Assembly: GCF_016920785.2 (NCBI RefSeq)
Contig: NW_024609846.1
Span: 113,388,831-113,452,830, forward strand
Source of the DNA: Ixodes scapularis
Taxonomy: Eukaryota > Arthropoda > Arachnida > Ixodida > Ixodidae
DNA: 64,000 nucleotides
Reading direction: 5' to 3'
The translations under genes were made by a program, and so were the position numbers. Below the pieces are notes generated by a model. That model ran no database searches, was not told where the DNA came from, and saw nothing but the letters and a program-made list of their open reading frames with translations. This document shows positions 37,101-52,100 of the stretch, in pieces (position 1 is the first letter of the stretch; each line of letters opens with the position of its first letter).

Positions 37101-40100
37101 AAACCGCTGCAAAAATTTGTAAAATAGTAGGACGGCGGCTAATTGTATTCCTAATGAGATCACTTGATTGTAATGTTTGCCACATGGCTCCATGCCGTGG
37201 CTCCAGTGGCGCCGCCTGCGTCGACCTTCGCCACCTCTCACCAGCGCACATGTCGAGCTTCACTGCTTTGCATTGGAGAGCTATGAGCAGCGGCTGACAT
37301 GGGGGCCTGGGTTAGCAAGATAGGAACGGAAATTACGCTCAGTATTATCACAGGTTGATCTTTTTTGGTCTTGATTATAGGTTGAGTTATGATTTTAAAA
37401 AGCTGTGCCAAGAAAGAGATAGAAAGAAACAATGTTGGTCTATATAAATACTGTAGTCAGTGTAGTTCTTGTGTACCTGTCGATTCGAAGAGCAGCAAAC
37501 TTTGCTCTTTAGCGGTGTTGGAACCAGGTTTAAGTCAGTGTCACTTTTGAAAGCACAAGTTTTGGCTTTCATAATGTTAGTGGGTGGTTGTTTTTACAGC
37601 TTAGGATATTAGAGTCTTGAGTTTGGTAGGTTCATAATACTTGGGGTATATATTTTTATTAATTGATAAACGTGTTAGTGGAGATGTTGATTTCTTTCTT
37701 GCATTTTACGGAAATTATATTTACAGGCTAAATAAACTACAGAGTTTAAAAGGGGGAGGGGAGAGGCTTTATTCCAACTGAAATGTCTTGCCTTAAATTA
37801 TTTTTTCTGAATAGAACCTACTATGTCCAGAGCCTTAGTTCTAAAAAGAAGGCTCTGCATTCCTTTTACACCCAATCTATTCTTATTACAAAAGGTAATG
37901 GATAATATGCTGCAGTGTTAAAGAGGAACCCTCAATCATTAATATAGATGAAATCATTTAGCGATGCAGTCACTTCTTCATTTTCATGGGATCTGCTACG
38001 AACAGATGTTGGCATCTGCTTCAAAAGTGTCTGCGGGTTCTCCAAACCAATATTTTGCCTGCTACAGAACCTTCTACAAAATGTCAAATGCCTTTTCCAT
38101 CACTGAAGTTCATTCAGCCAGGGGTGAGGTACAGAAGTTGTGTACAACGTACTGTATCCTCTTTCTGCAACTTCTTACATTGTGCATTCATGGTGTTCAT
38201 TGTATTATGTTAGCACTAGCTGAAATGCCATAGTTTCTTTTGCATAGGGACAAAAACATCTCACAGTTCTCTTTCTTTTTGTGCACTTACCTAGGTATCC
38301 GACATTTGTAGACGCCCTGAGAGACATTGATGATGCACTGTCCATGTGCTATCTCTTCTCCACATTCCCCAACGGAAAAGTGGTGAAGCCCACCCTCGTT
38401 GGCCTCTGCCGGAGAGTCATAGGTGAGTCATTTTCCCAACACCATGTTGCATCCAATTAAAAAAAAGGGTGTATATCAAACAGGGTGCCCTACTCTACGT
38501 TACTTGTTCTAGTGTCACTCTTTTGAGTTCCAAGCGCAAACACTGGCCAACTTCTCGCGGCACACATGCGCACTGCGGAGTAGTAGCATGATACAGTGCC
38601 ACCTTTTTGCGGAGCTGTTCTGTTCTCTCAATTTGTGTTTTCTTATTCTTTCTTTCTCAATTCTCTCGTTTCCTGTGACGAATGTTGTCGTGCATTTAGT
38701 TTCACTCTTTCTCTCTGTCTGTCTGTCTGTAGATATCTTGGGGGACATGCTTCTGTTGGGTACAGAGTGGCACTTATGAGGATTATACTTGACTCTCATC
38801 CAGTGGAGTTCATGCACTACGTGATCGAGACCCGGGCCCTGCGGAAGGTCTTCATCTCCATCAAGGGCTACTACTACCAGGCTGAGATCATGGGGCAGAC
38901 CATAACCTGGATTGTGCCGCACAACTTCTCCTTCAGGGTATGGCCCAGTCCCGGTCATTTTCGTAGGGCCCAGCCAACGAGCATGATTATCGTTTGTTTG
39001 ACTGGCCAAGCAAACAAGCTACCAACAGGCATGGGCATCTCAAATTCATCTTGTTGGCAGCTTTCCTTACGCTTGAACATCGTCAGCCGGCAAAATCTGT
39101 TTACAAACCGGCGGTACAGCTGGGGCTTGGATGGCCAAAAAGCTTTTTTGCATCGCATTAGCAAGTGGTGTCTGTTTTGTGTTAGCCTACTCTAGAGAGC
39201 CCAGACCAGCAGGGCTCCAGTCAAACTGGTGTCCATCATATTTATTTTATTCTTCGATTTGTTTGTTGACGAAGGTGAATCTCTATGCTCAACTGTTGCC
39301 ATGTGAATTTGCTGCTGAGCATAAGTCTGATTGCTTGTGTACTAATTAAAAAAAAAAGCTTTTTATTCACTTGGTAAGCTGCAAGTCTAACCCTTTCAAG
39401 TCCAACCAAACTTAGGAACAATACCTTTGTGATTTGTTTTTAAGAGGTCATTCATTCAAGGGGAAAAATAAGCAGCTGAAACCTGAGGACTAAGACAATG
39501 TGGGCCTTACATTTTTTTTGTTGCAAATTTTAACATGTGCGAAAATGCTGATGTTTGTTTTGTGCCTTATGAATATACAACTTTAGCTTGAGCACTTGCC
39601 AGACACATCAGAAAAATAATTTTATGGTCAGGCAACAGTTTGGAAATTACATATGTATACATTCGCAGGGATTTGAATAACCATAATACCTACCGTAGAA
39701 CCGTACTGTTGAGCATGGTAATATACTGTGCTGAAAGTGACAAAGTTATGAAGGTTTCTCGTCTTTTGTTTTGTGTGTGGGGGTATGCAGCAACCTGTGG
39801 ATGTCGACTTCAAGATCATGGTCACCTTTGCGGACTTCTATGTTACCCTGATGGGCTGCATCAACTACAAGCTGTACCACACACTCAACCTGCACTACCC
39901 TCCCAAGGTAGGGGCCTCTGCATATTCTGAAGGCAAGGTTCTCTGGATGGGATGCAGAAGACAATACCTTCAACCTATGTTCCAGTGGCATGCAGGCTCC
40001 ACAAACTTTTCTAGTTGCTCGTACAAATGTTATTTCTCAAAAGCATGTTGTTTGCCCATTCTGAAATGTTACTTGGTTCTCTAAAACATTTTGTCACCAT

Positions 40101-43100
40101 TTAGAAATTGAGAGAACATGCTATGCCCAGATTGGAATGCTGACTTGTGGTCAATTGGCTTCGGTCTCCGCGGTGGTGAAGCATGACATCTTGGACAGCG
40201 TATGTTTGAATGCAACAAGGCTTGGAGAATTGTTTGTGGCACATAAGCTGTTGCAGTGTTCGGTTCAGGAAAAAAATCTTTTGGGGTATGGGCTTGTTTG
40301 CTCGAATGTCTGATGCAGCTTTGGGAATTAAAAGATTTTTTTCCCACCCTACAGTCATGTTCCCTTTCCATCTGTTTATTGCTTAAATATTTTAAAGGAT
40401 TATAAAATGAGTTTTAGACCTACTTCAGGCTTCTGCTAAAGGCTGCAGATAGCAGAGTTTTTTTTTGTTAAAAGAAAAAGAAATGGAAGGGGGGGGGGGG
40501 GGGGGGGGTACTAGTGTCTTCCGACATCTGGCTCCATAGTTGATCCTCTGATACAAATATTTCTAACTGCATTTTATGTGCACATTGTATCTCTTATTGA
40601 TTTTTGCTGCTGAAAACCTGCTCCTCATTACTGCCCATTTATTTTCCAAATGCAGCTTCAACATGAAGTCGTCGAAGATAATTCAAATGCTGATGATGAG
40701 GATGACACTTCAGAGGTAATGACTTTTTACACTTGTATTTATTAATGCGAAAGCATTAACTGTCTCATGGAGCGAGCCAACATCATCAGCTTTGAAACCG
40801 CGCCAAACGGCTCTTAAATCCTTCTTTGAGTCAATCGAGCTCCCATTCACCAGTTAGCCACAGCACCTTTTACACCGCTTCAATCCCATTGGCTAACATG
40901 CGTCGACCAGGATCCCATTCGCCGGACACGCAGCATTAATCAGCGCGCCAACACGAGTGTTCCCCGTCTTGTTCGCCTTCTCCAGGGATTATTTTCATCA
41001 TTATTGTCCAGTTCGCTTGCACTTTTGCATTTAATTGCATTATAATAGTAATGTTTTCGCATTCAGAACTCATAAGAAGTGCTTAGGTGTACAAGGAATG
41101 ACAAGCAGTAAGTAATGCTTTGTCCGTTCGACAGTTTTGGTGGTAACACGTTACAAGTAACGGCGTTACCAGGAACGCGTTACTTTTTGCAGTAACATAG
41201 TAACCTACATGTTACTTTTTCGACACAGTAACGGGTACCGTTTTTACATTACTATTTCAAGTAACGTAGTTATGTTACTCGTTACTACTTCCCAATTCTT
41301 AAAGAAATGACACTTAATTTTTCCGTGTTTTTAGGCTTCAAGCCATGTTTTTCTTTGCGTTTTTTCTCGTGAGTATTTAGGTGAAACCGTAAAAAGAGAT
41401 AAAGTAATTATGTTCAGTTTCTGTATGAACATAATGTTTCTTGATATATGAGCTCATGCATACCTGTATCGTCAAAACTGTAAAAAGTGTTAAATCATAA
41501 TTTAAAAAGTAACAGAAGTAACGTGCGTTACTTTTTATCGGTAGCAGTAACGCGTTCTTATTATTTTTAGGTAACGTAGCTCAGTAATGCGTACCTTTTA
41601 TTTGCAAGTAGCGAGTAACGTACTTCGTTACTTTTTTGGGGTAACGCTTACAACACTGCCGTTCTGTCGCCGATCTCCTTCTGCTGGGTAGCACGGGCGT
41701 AGCGAGCCTCCGACGAGCGCTTGGCCCGTGCTTTGTTCGCGAACACCATGGGAACCAAATCCGGGTGGTCTCGATCAGACAACGGTTTCCCTGCACGTAC
41801 GCAAGCCTCGGGAAGGAGATTGAAATGGAAGCCACACTTGACTTCAAGAAAGTGCTTGCTGCACAAACGGTCGTTCACGCGAGGCGACCAATTTTTTCGA
41901 TCCACGGATATTATCCACCTTCTATGCCTTTCAGAGTCTGCCGGGAACTTGTGGAAACTCACTCCGCTACCTTTCTTGTACATTTCGGTGCAATTAACGG
42001 CAACGCAGCTTCGTGGCATGCTGAAATGCTACGACGCCCATGCGAAATGTGCACACTTTTGCCCACACCACCCGACTCCGGCACGATCGCAGCGCCGCTG
42101 CAGCTCCGTGACGTCAAGCCCGCGTGTCGGTGTACAGGACTAATTTGGGTCCTTGCCTGATGTGATAACAAGATTTAAAATAGCACCACTCTTACGAGAG
42201 CAATCCCACTGCCGTATTTTGTTCACCAATTCATTCGGAACTTATTCAAGTTCTAGATTTATTAAAAAGAGGAGGAAATCTCTTCATATGACAGCGCTTT
42301 GTTTCCTGGGGATTCTGGATAGCAGCAGTCAAAAAAAATACTTGTAGTTGAATGGCGATTTTTTCTGAAGGCGAAAATCTCAAGCTCTTAGCTTTATTCT
42401 TGACCATTCCTCTGCTGAGCGAGAATTTGTGCAGCCAAAGTGTGTCTTTGAGCGAAGTGCTCGCGCTTGCAGCCTAAAAGCGAAATTGTGGTACAGGTGA
42501 CTAACGTGAGAAAACTTGGGGAAGCAAAATATAAAAGAGGACACAAGGCAAATGAAAACAGAAAGGTAACTGTGTAAATACGTTAGAAGAGCAGAGCTAT
42601 GTTTCGAGCGGAAATAAATCAGCAACCTGAGATAATTATAGCGCATGTCATTTCTTGCGCTCAAGGCGTAGGAACGAGGGCTCACAGCCCATTGCCCGCG
42701 GGCCGTGTCCCAGCGACTCGCGGGCCGCGTGTTTGAGACCCCTGGTATACATATTGCCAAAAAAGGTAGGAAACGACAGCAACACACCCAACGGCCCTTT
42801 CAGTAATATGTAAGGGGCCTATAATGCCATGTGCATGCGTGAATGGTGTCCATCCCTGTGTCGGTGCAAGTTCTTTCCTTAGCCAAGTGTACTTATTCCG
42901 TAGTTAAGATGTTAGTCACTTACCAGATCAGAACTGCAGGGCGTCTCTTTTGAACATTAGAGTGCCGCACACGCTCGTTGCCTTCTGTCCTGCCTTGGCC
43001 ATGCGTGTGTGCTTGGAGCCCACGAAGCACCGAAGTGTTATCTGAGGCAGAAAGCTCGCTCTATACATGTTTGCAAGTACGGCCTCAAGGCACCATAATT

Positions 43101-46100
43101 TTGCTTGCTTGCGGTGTGCTTGGGCGTGTCATAATCGATAGCAAGGCGTCGTAATTAGATTGTGACACGCCCAAGCACACCCCAAGCAAGCAGGATGGTG
43201 GCTCCATGAGGTCATACTTGCAAACGTGTATAGTCCGGACAACTGAAAGACCTTCCTGCCATTCTAATCCTCTTAGCGGCCATGGCGAACTGTAAATGCA
43301 GTCATGGCTGTCAAGTGGTCGCACCCTTGCCTTTTTTGTTCCAGCGAATCGCCGCCCTGAACCAGAAACTGAAGTCAGTCATTGCAGGCGACACAGCCGA
43401 AGAGGCGCCCCAACTGGACGACTTTACGGAGGTACGGAGGAGTCGAAACCAACCCCCCGGACACTTTTGTGGGCCCCTAAGGCGGTGTTTCTAAGCGAGC
43501 AAGCGGCGCTGCATTAGTACCGACCTGTGGGGGCGAGGGGGCAAACATAGATGTCTCTTTGTCTCGCTTTTTGGTCCCTTGCAAGTGGAGTGCCTCGTTC
43601 TCATCTGCTTCCTGCGTTACAGACTGAGGGCGAAGGCAGTGTTGACATCAAGAGCGAGGAAGAGAAACAGAAGAAGTTCCAGAACCTGTTTGCGGGCATG
43701 AAGGTCTTCCTGGGCAGGGAAGTTCCCAGAGAGTCGCTCACCTTTGTACTGCGGTGAGTTTGTGCCACATTTATAATCTCTCGTTGCGATGTACTTGGAT
43801 GTGTTTGAACTACCCACATCTTCTTGTTCATTGGTATCAAATAAATTGCATAATTTGACACATCATCAGGGCTGGTTGTCTGGGCTAAAAACTTTGTTTT
43901 AAGAAGGGGGCTTTTGGATTAAAGGGGCAACACTGCTTCTAGAGCCTTTTTTTTATATATATAACTTGTGATCCCATTCAAGTGAAATTTACTTTGCCTT
44001 TGCAATCTGACTAGGTACAATTATGTGCTTGGTTTTGATGTATAGTAGCTTCTTTAGTTTAGTAAATATTGATAGTTTCATTTGCAAAGATTGTGGAAAA
44101 GATTAAGACAGCTTAAAGTACTGAAATCAGAAAAGAAACATATCTCAGTAAACTTAAAGGTTTGTGGAATCCAATATGGTATAAATAAAAGCTCTAGAAA
44201 ATTTAAAAGTTTTTTTAGAACACTTAAATTTTTTTATTTTCAAAATTATTTATTTTAAGAGGTATAAAAGGCGTCTAAAAAAATCCTAGTGCCATATTTG
44301 GCATATTTATACCTATTATTGGATACCGTTGGATCTGTGCAAGTGGAGGTATTGCTTCCATAAAATAGTAAGGTGTGAATACATAGTTTGTTCTGGAATA
44401 CTAATAGAAAAAACATGTACACCCATATTTTTTATGTTTTAAAGACAATATTTCAAGATAAAAAATACTTATTTTAATAAAATAATTCAAAACAAGATGA
44501 TAAATGCCTGTGAATCTTCCAAAATATTATTTCTTTTAGTATCATTTGCCTTAAAGAAATGTCGCCTTTGTGATAATCTCATCGGCCACAGCAGGCATCG
44601 GGGCATGAGTGTGATGGGAGATTTAGTGATTTATCTCAAATTTACTAATTAAGCTTTTGAATATCCATTTTAGCGGGTTCATTCTAAACAGCAATCGTGG
44701 CTAGTTGTCAATATATTCCAAAGCGGTTGCCCCATCCCGGAGAGAGGCGAGCAGCATCCGCGGGAGCAGATGGCAAGATATTGCGAGCCTCTGGTAGTGG
44801 GATGACATCTCTGGGTCACTTGCTCGCAGCAAAACTGTTTCACACCCTGACGTCTTCTTAAGGGGGGGGGGGGGGGTCTTTTGTCACTTCTTTTTTTAAC
44901 ACAAAATGTGTTGTATGGCTAGCACCTGACCGTTCCCGACAACAACCAGGGACAGAAGTTGATAAGTGTGCCGCCAGCCGAACGCCGACGCAGCGCTCGT
45001 CTCCTCGCTGATGTTGACTAGTGCTAGCCCAACGATTCCTCTAGTGCATCCATGTTGCTCCTAGAGGGGAAAGAAGATAGAGTGTCCAGACATACAGCGG
45101 CACCCTGTGTGTGAAAGAGTGACAGAAATGTGGAGAGAACGCACGGCGCACCAAGGGGACGCCGTGCCGTCGCTCAACGGTCGGGACAGTGATGCCACTC
45201 ATCAAGAGCAGTGACCAGCATTGGTGGCGAGGTGCCTCCTAAAGTGTGCACACACTTGTAGTCGAGACAGATACACACCTAGCGAACTCGTACACAGAAC
45301 CGCAGTAATGTAAAGGCGGTGCTTTTTAAACTATTACAGCAGAGCTGTTAAGGGCTAGTTTCTCCAGTATCGTGTCCACGGACAAAACAATGTCGACACG
45401 AAACTCCGGACAGCTACCACCATCTATGAACGACGGCATTAACCAGACAACCAGCTTGCCGGTTGTCTGGTTGTCGCCATCGCTCATAGATGGCGGCAAC
45501 CTTTTCAGTTCCTTGAGGTCGTCCTAGGCGGCGTCCTCTAGGCATCATCCCGAGGTCGTCCTAAAAGTCGACCTTGAGGTCGTCCTAGATGTTTTCCTTT
45601 AGGCGTCGTCCTTGAGGTCGTTCAAGAAGTCGTCCTTGAGGGCATTCTAGACATCGTCCTCTAGACGTCGTCGTTTTAGATGTCAAAGAGATAACAGCTT
45701 CGCTGGTCCTTTATCTTCACGTGAGGTGGAAGGGCTCTACACTTCTCTTTGTGATGAGATGTTGCCAACATACCTCAGCAAACCTCACTCATGAGGGCCC
45801 TCACTGACCCTCATCTTCACAGGTGAGGTGAGGGTGAGTGAGTTTCTGAACCAGGAAAATTCATCAGTGTGAGTGTGAGGGTGAGTGAGGGTCGTCAGTG
45901 TGTGGGGGGTGTGAGGGCTGTGAGCGCGTGAGGAGTGGGGGGCGGAGCAACTTTCTCGGCAACTTTGGTGTTCTGGCGGGTTGTTCCCTAGTTTTCCTTA
46001 GATCAACATGAATTGCTGAGATCGGGTCCGGCTCAAAACAAGCGAGCAACTCTGAGCAATTCGAAGACGTTTGAAGCGGCTCCAGGCCAATGAGGGACGC

Positions 46101-49100
46101 AATATTTTCGCGTGATACCTCGTGCCGGTGATGATGACAACAAAAGACTTGGTTCTGGTTTGAAATTAATCGTTTTTGGAAATTAGCCATTTCAGATAGA
46201 TGAGGTAGTATTCTCAACGAGATTTAAATGCATAAAAACATGTTTATAGCGTGTAATTGTGTGTCTAAATAGTGCAAGAAAAATTATATTTTATGATGAT
46301 AATGGCAAATTGCAGCAATTGGTTGCTGCGTGTGACCGCGGGTGGCCCGTGTTGCTGGTGTTGCGACGTCAACTTGCTGGGCAAAATTGCCTTGTTTGAA
46401 GTGGGCCAGGAGTGCGTGAAGGCCATGAGTGCGTGAGGTTCAGTGAGGGTGAGTGAAGGGCTGAAGGTGAGTGTGAGGGTGAGTGAGGGGCTGAAGATGA
46501 GTGTAGCTGTGAGGGTGAGGGTGAGTGTGGGCGACCTAAAATGCCGACCTCTGGTTGCCACTTCGAACACTTTACAACACGACATAAACAACGATTGGTT
46601 GGTGCTGGGGTTGTGCGCAACACTTTACCACCACCTCTTGGTTCTGACATGATAAATTACGTGTGCTAGCCTTTGCGTTATCCAGTCTCCACACGTGTAC
46701 AGTTTCTCCACACTAACACATCACATTCTGTGTTACCATTGCCTTTGCCTCTCCAGTATGGCAAAGGGGCTACTTTCTTTTTTTTCTTTTAGTTTCAGGA
46801 TGGCATTCTTAAGAGAGGTTGCAGTTTTCACCTCCCTAATTGTTCCTGCCTCGGGTTGACAAGGTCAAAAACCTCTATACTAGGGTCTCATTAGTGTCGA
46901 GGTTTTTGCTGCCTGCTTGCAAAGTTTTTGGTTCTGAACTCTCACATATGGCTTTTGTTGTTTCGATCGCAGCTCGTTCGGAGCAGAAGTGTCCTGGGAT
47001 GTCACACTGTTTGCCGGTTCCACGTTTACCGAGGACGACCTCACCATCACCCACCAGATAGCAGACAGACCACTGCTGAAGAAGCGCTATATTAACAGGT
47101 GACAAGGACCATTTTGTTTACTTTCAATTCAGGCAGCATTTGGAATTGCACTAGGTTCACTTGGAAGCAGCTTCAAAAAAAAAATGTCGACCCTCGCATG
47201 AACAGGGCCTGCATGCCTTTCTCGTGGGCTGCGCTGGAGCACTGTGGGCAATGCTCGCATATTTCAGGTTCTCAATATACAGAACTCGTTTTCGAGCCCA
47301 AACTTCAACGGTGCCTCATTATTCACTTGGCTTCTCCTTAAATGCCAATGTTTGGCTTTCTGTGGGAATAAGAGCAAAGTATGTGTGCAGGCTCTGTTCA
47401 CAAAAAAGTCTACCTATTTCTGTGTATAGTTGCCTACTGATTTTTCTAACTTTGCAGGGACCGAAAAAAAAAACGTCCGAATAATAGAGCAGTCCGAAAA
47501 ATCGGCAGATTAAAAAACTTGTCTTTATTACGTCCAAGCGGGCTTAAAAAAAGCCGTAAATAGTTTCTTGCTTCAGGTTACGGCTGCGCGCCTTGTTTCA
47601 GGTTACGCCTCTGTTTGCGTTCGGCAACATTTAGCTTGACAATCACTGCCTTCCTTTCTAGCATTATGATAGAGTACTTTCTGTGCTTCTTAGCAACACA
47701 CAGTGGCGGCAAAAGAACAGATGAGGCAATGATGTCCAAGCCAGCGTAGTCCGAAAACATGATTCACCGAGACGAGATCGAGATGATGATGATGATGATG
47801 ATGACAATGATGATGATAATGATGCTAGAGGAGAAAAGTCGTATAGCATCGCCTATCAGTGGGACTTAGCAGTACTCAAGTAGCACTGCCAAACCAAGCC
47901 AATCTATGCGTATCCAACACAGAATCCGAAATGGCCGCTTCCGTCGTGTTTCCCGCTGATTGCTCGCAATGATTTTGTCCGAAAAATCGACCTTTCGGAC
48001 TTGAAGCTGTCCGAAACATTGGTCGTGAATATACAATATTTCTATTGGGCAGGTCATGGTTCCTCCTTTAGGTCCGAAATATTGAACAAGTCCAAATTAT
48101 CGGCGCCCGAAGAATTGCTCGGCGACTGTAAATACGATAGTTTGCATTAACAATCTTGGCTGCAAGTTAACAGCGGCATTTCTAGATAAACTCAGGTGTG
48201 GAAATCCACTCTGGAGGGAGGTTTCTTTGCACGCTTATTGTGACGAGGTGCACGTTTCACAGGAGGGAAAATAGCCATCGTCATCGACTGCCCCCCACGC
48301 TCTCTTTGAGCGGCATCTCGGTTTTGTGCCTCTGATAGTTCCGTCCCCCGCAAACCAGGAAAGCATCCAGTATTTTCTTATTAAAGTATATGGGATCTAC
48401 ACATGTCAGCAGCAAGATGGCGGAACCCAGAGTTCATTCTTGCAAACGTCCGTAAGCTAGACGTTTTTATTCTTGCAGACGTCTAGCTTGACGTGTGTGC
48501 TCACCCTTCCTTTCCGACCGTACAGGTACTACGTGCAGCCACAGTGGGTGTACGACTGCATCAACTTCCGCCGTCTGCTTCCCGTCGAAGACTACTTCCT
48601 GGGGGAGGAGCTTCCCCCTCACCTCTCGCCCTTCGTTGAGGAGAAGGAAGGGGATTACGTGCCCCCCGACAAACTGGACATGCTGCAGGGAAGGAGGAGG
48701 GCCAGGGGTGGGTCTTGGCCTTGGCACCCTTTCCTTTTCTGTCAGAGTGCCTGCTTTGGCTTATGCATTGTGCTTTCTAGGCAAGGAGAGACAGACCTCT
48801 GATATATACTAAAGTGTAGAGTAACTTTGAACATTTTGCTATGAGCTTTCACTTCGTTTAATCTGTGGCAAGCTTTACTGGTGCAGACTGCTTCTCTTCT
48901 TGTCTTATCCACTACCAGTGGAACTGGAAGTGGAAATAAAGGTTGAGTAGAGTCATTTCTGGTGACTCTCTGTCTAATTCTGACATCTTGTAATAACGGA
49001 TGTAGAATAAACTTGAATCTCCCATTAATGTAACCACTTCTAGTGCAACTGGAACTGGTCACAGTAATGGGAAGATACTCTATTAAAATATGCATCCGAA

Positions 49101-52100
49101 TAGTCCTAAGCAGAGATTTAGTACGCTCCAGTAGATTCTAGTGGGCATTGCACTAAAGCTTCCTGTTTCCTAAGGCTCTGCAAGTGCCCAAAGCAGGTGG
49201 ATTTACTGCTTATAGTGTCACCGCGGCATAGTGCTCGGTTTAATATGTGCAGTTCTTTTTCAGTTAGGAAACCTTTCTGTAAATACTGTCTGTTCAAAAG
49301 TCCATGCTGCACTGACTTCTGTCAGAAGTGTCACATGTCAAATTGGAGCGTGCTCGAAAAGTGGTCATCAGAGGAATCCTTGTAATTTTAACTCTGTTCT
49401 GTCAAGAGTTGGGAGTAGCACTACATCAAGAGACATTTTATGTTGGTTTCGGTTTTCAAAGGCCTAACGTAGCGACTGTCCGCTGTGTGGGACGCGTTCG
49501 TGAGAGGTTTGGTCACAGTGGGCAGACCGCTTGTGGGAGAGTGTTCACTGAAAATGAGGCACATCTTCTGTTACTTTGAGAGAGAATGTGTGAAACCTGT
49601 ATGTAACCGCTAGTTTACTTTGCACAATCTATACAGATGAAGAGAGTGAAGATGAGGGCATAGAGGAAGAGGGTCTGGAAGAGGAGGAAGACAGCGGAGA
49701 AGGTGAGGCTGAACTTTTGTCCTTGTTGTTGGAATGCAGCTCACATATCAGGATCTTGGACCCGTCCTTCTGGCAATGCAGATCTGGCAGTGTTGGGCAG
49801 TATTTTTTTCTACCCAAGGCGGTTTGCAATTTCTGGGAGTGAAATGAGGTCAAGGCATCTATAACAATTGCATATGTTATAGTGTAATTTGCAGTGATGT
49901 GATTGCTGCGCCAATTGCGCCAAACTGCGCCAAGGGGCTATCCCTGCTACATCCTGCTACATTTTGCCAAAATATGGGTAATCTGCGCCAAGCCTGCGCC
50001 AAAGGCCCAATTTCGGTCGCCTTTCAAAACCAAAACTAAACTAAAAACGTAATTGAGCATGCGTGAGCTAGGTGGCACAAGGGGCCGCCCGACACAAACT
50101 ACCCTGTATCCATCTGGTCTTACATGGTTTTTGCCGCCGTCTCGCGTTTCGCGCCTCGTCGTCGCGGGAATCTCGTCTCAGACGCGGGCGTGTGCGGTCG
50201 CTCCGACGCTAGTGTGCTGGGTGCCAGACATGCTGTCATGCTGTGAAACAAAACCGCGTTTTTGTGCGACGAGAGTGGCTTTGTAAGCTGAAACGCTGGT
50301 CGCGCGACGTCGGATGTTGCCGTCCCCACGTCGCTGCAGATGTGGTGCTTTCTAAACTTGTTCATCGACATTCCTGTCCTTGTTTAAATCATACTCTACT
50401 ATACAAGAATCCCTCTTTAAAGGGATATTACAACGAAATTTCGGCGCTTATTGCTTGGTCTATTCGTGTTCAAGGGAGCTCTATCAGACTCTTGTTGAAA
50501 AAGGCACGAAAAGGAATTTTAAAACGAATTAAATGGTTAGCAAAGAGCGCCTGGTGGTTGTCTCTAACGCCTCGTTTGTAATGCCCGTCTAGGAACTTTG
50601 ACAGCTAGTGACGATAACTGTCTCGCCTCCGGCCACCACGAGAAAAAAGGAGAAGGAGGAGGTCCCCTCCTTCCGAGAATGTCCTTTGTGTCTCCCAGAA
50701 GTCGCTACTGTCCATCTACAAGATTATAGAAGATTAACCCGTCACTCAAAGTTCGTACGAAAGCAGCCGCTTCGGTGGCTGGAACGACCATGCCATCCTC
50801 TCGACATCAGCCTCGCCTAAGCTTTGCTTGTTCCGAGACGAACTACGTCACGATTGCGGCGAATGTCACGTGCTCTCTGCTGGCTGCTCTCGGAGCGCTT
50901 GTCAGAGTGCGCCGCTTATAAACAAAAATACAGCGATCAGGCTCAAAAGGGGAGGAAGTGGCCAAGTGGGCTAACGCGTCTCACCTTGGAGCGTGGAGCG
51001 AAAGCTTGCGCTGGGAACCTCCTGGGTTCGATTCCCCGCCGCCCCCGCCCATTTCGATCTGGATGAGTTTCGTACCGGCACGCGTTCGTGTAATCACTAC
51101 TGCGTGATGCACGTTAAAAAACCCAGGTTAGCGGTTGTACTGCACTGGCTAAATTTCTCATCTACAGCTAAGAGACCGATTACCCGCCGTGGCGTATCTC
51201 CATCAAGGCTGTATAAACATACAGAGCAAACCAATTTTTTAGGCTCAAAATACAAATGTGCTATTATCAATTAAGGAAAATGTAGATCATATTCAACCTA
51301 TTTCTGAACACGACGGGCGTTTTTCGAATTTCGTGTAAGTGTCCCTTTAATTCAGACTACTTGTCGAAATAATGATTATTCAGGTTTCTCTCGGTGTGCT
51401 TTCTTTCGAGTGGGACCCTGGTACGTGAAAAATTTGGTACGAAAGAAAGGCAGTCTCTGCACGCTGAACCCACGGAGCGCGCCTGTTTGTCTCGAGTTCA
51501 GTCGTTGCACAAAGCGCTCCAAGAAACTTTTGACCCTGACTCGCGATGTCTTGCATCGATGCGCTCAGGTTCTTTTCTCCTGTGTCTTTAAATTGTACCC
51601 CACCTGCCGGTCTGGCAAGCAGGCGCCGCTGGAGTGTTGTTTTGTCGTACGCTGGATAGACAGTTACATTTTGCATACTATTTTGGAAACCAGTTGGCGA
51701 CGGAGCGGAGTGGCATTGTTCCGATTTGGATTGAACAGCCGTTGTCTCCGCTCGCGCGACGAAGCACGCACCCCTGCAAGCGTGCTGATGTTGCCCTCAC
51801 GTGCATGTGAACATGACTTCACGACAGAGGCACCAGCTGGTACTCTTGGAATTCATTGTTTTACGTTTGCTTACTTTTGACGAAAATCTGGCACGTCGGG
51901 AACCAGTAAAACGGTGGCAAGCGTTCTTTTCGAAATCGCTTGGCAACGCCTACAACACTGTACACTTGTGGGATGTCTCAGCAGTAAAAACACAAAAAGC
52001 GAGTTCTGTCACAACGCAGCACAAAGTGTCCTTCGTTTGACCAGCACTTAAAACAAACAAAAAATTTTCTAAGACTTTTTGCTTTAAAAACCACTTTTGC

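Larger units (their letters stand above)
43754..46972. other. PES1: PES1 intron 10
   Basis: 3.2 kb. AT-rich unassigned sequence (43860-44700), a poly-G tract, an inverted pair agctaccaccatctatgaac / gctcatagatggcggcaac around 45410-45500, then the two minisatellites. Confidence 0.6.

Noticed and set aside
38596..39195. 199-codon open frame on the plus strand
   Set aside because: It overlaps PES1 exon 6, contributes that exon's residues in the middle, and its remaining parts are intron. It is a shadow of PES1 and not a separate gene.
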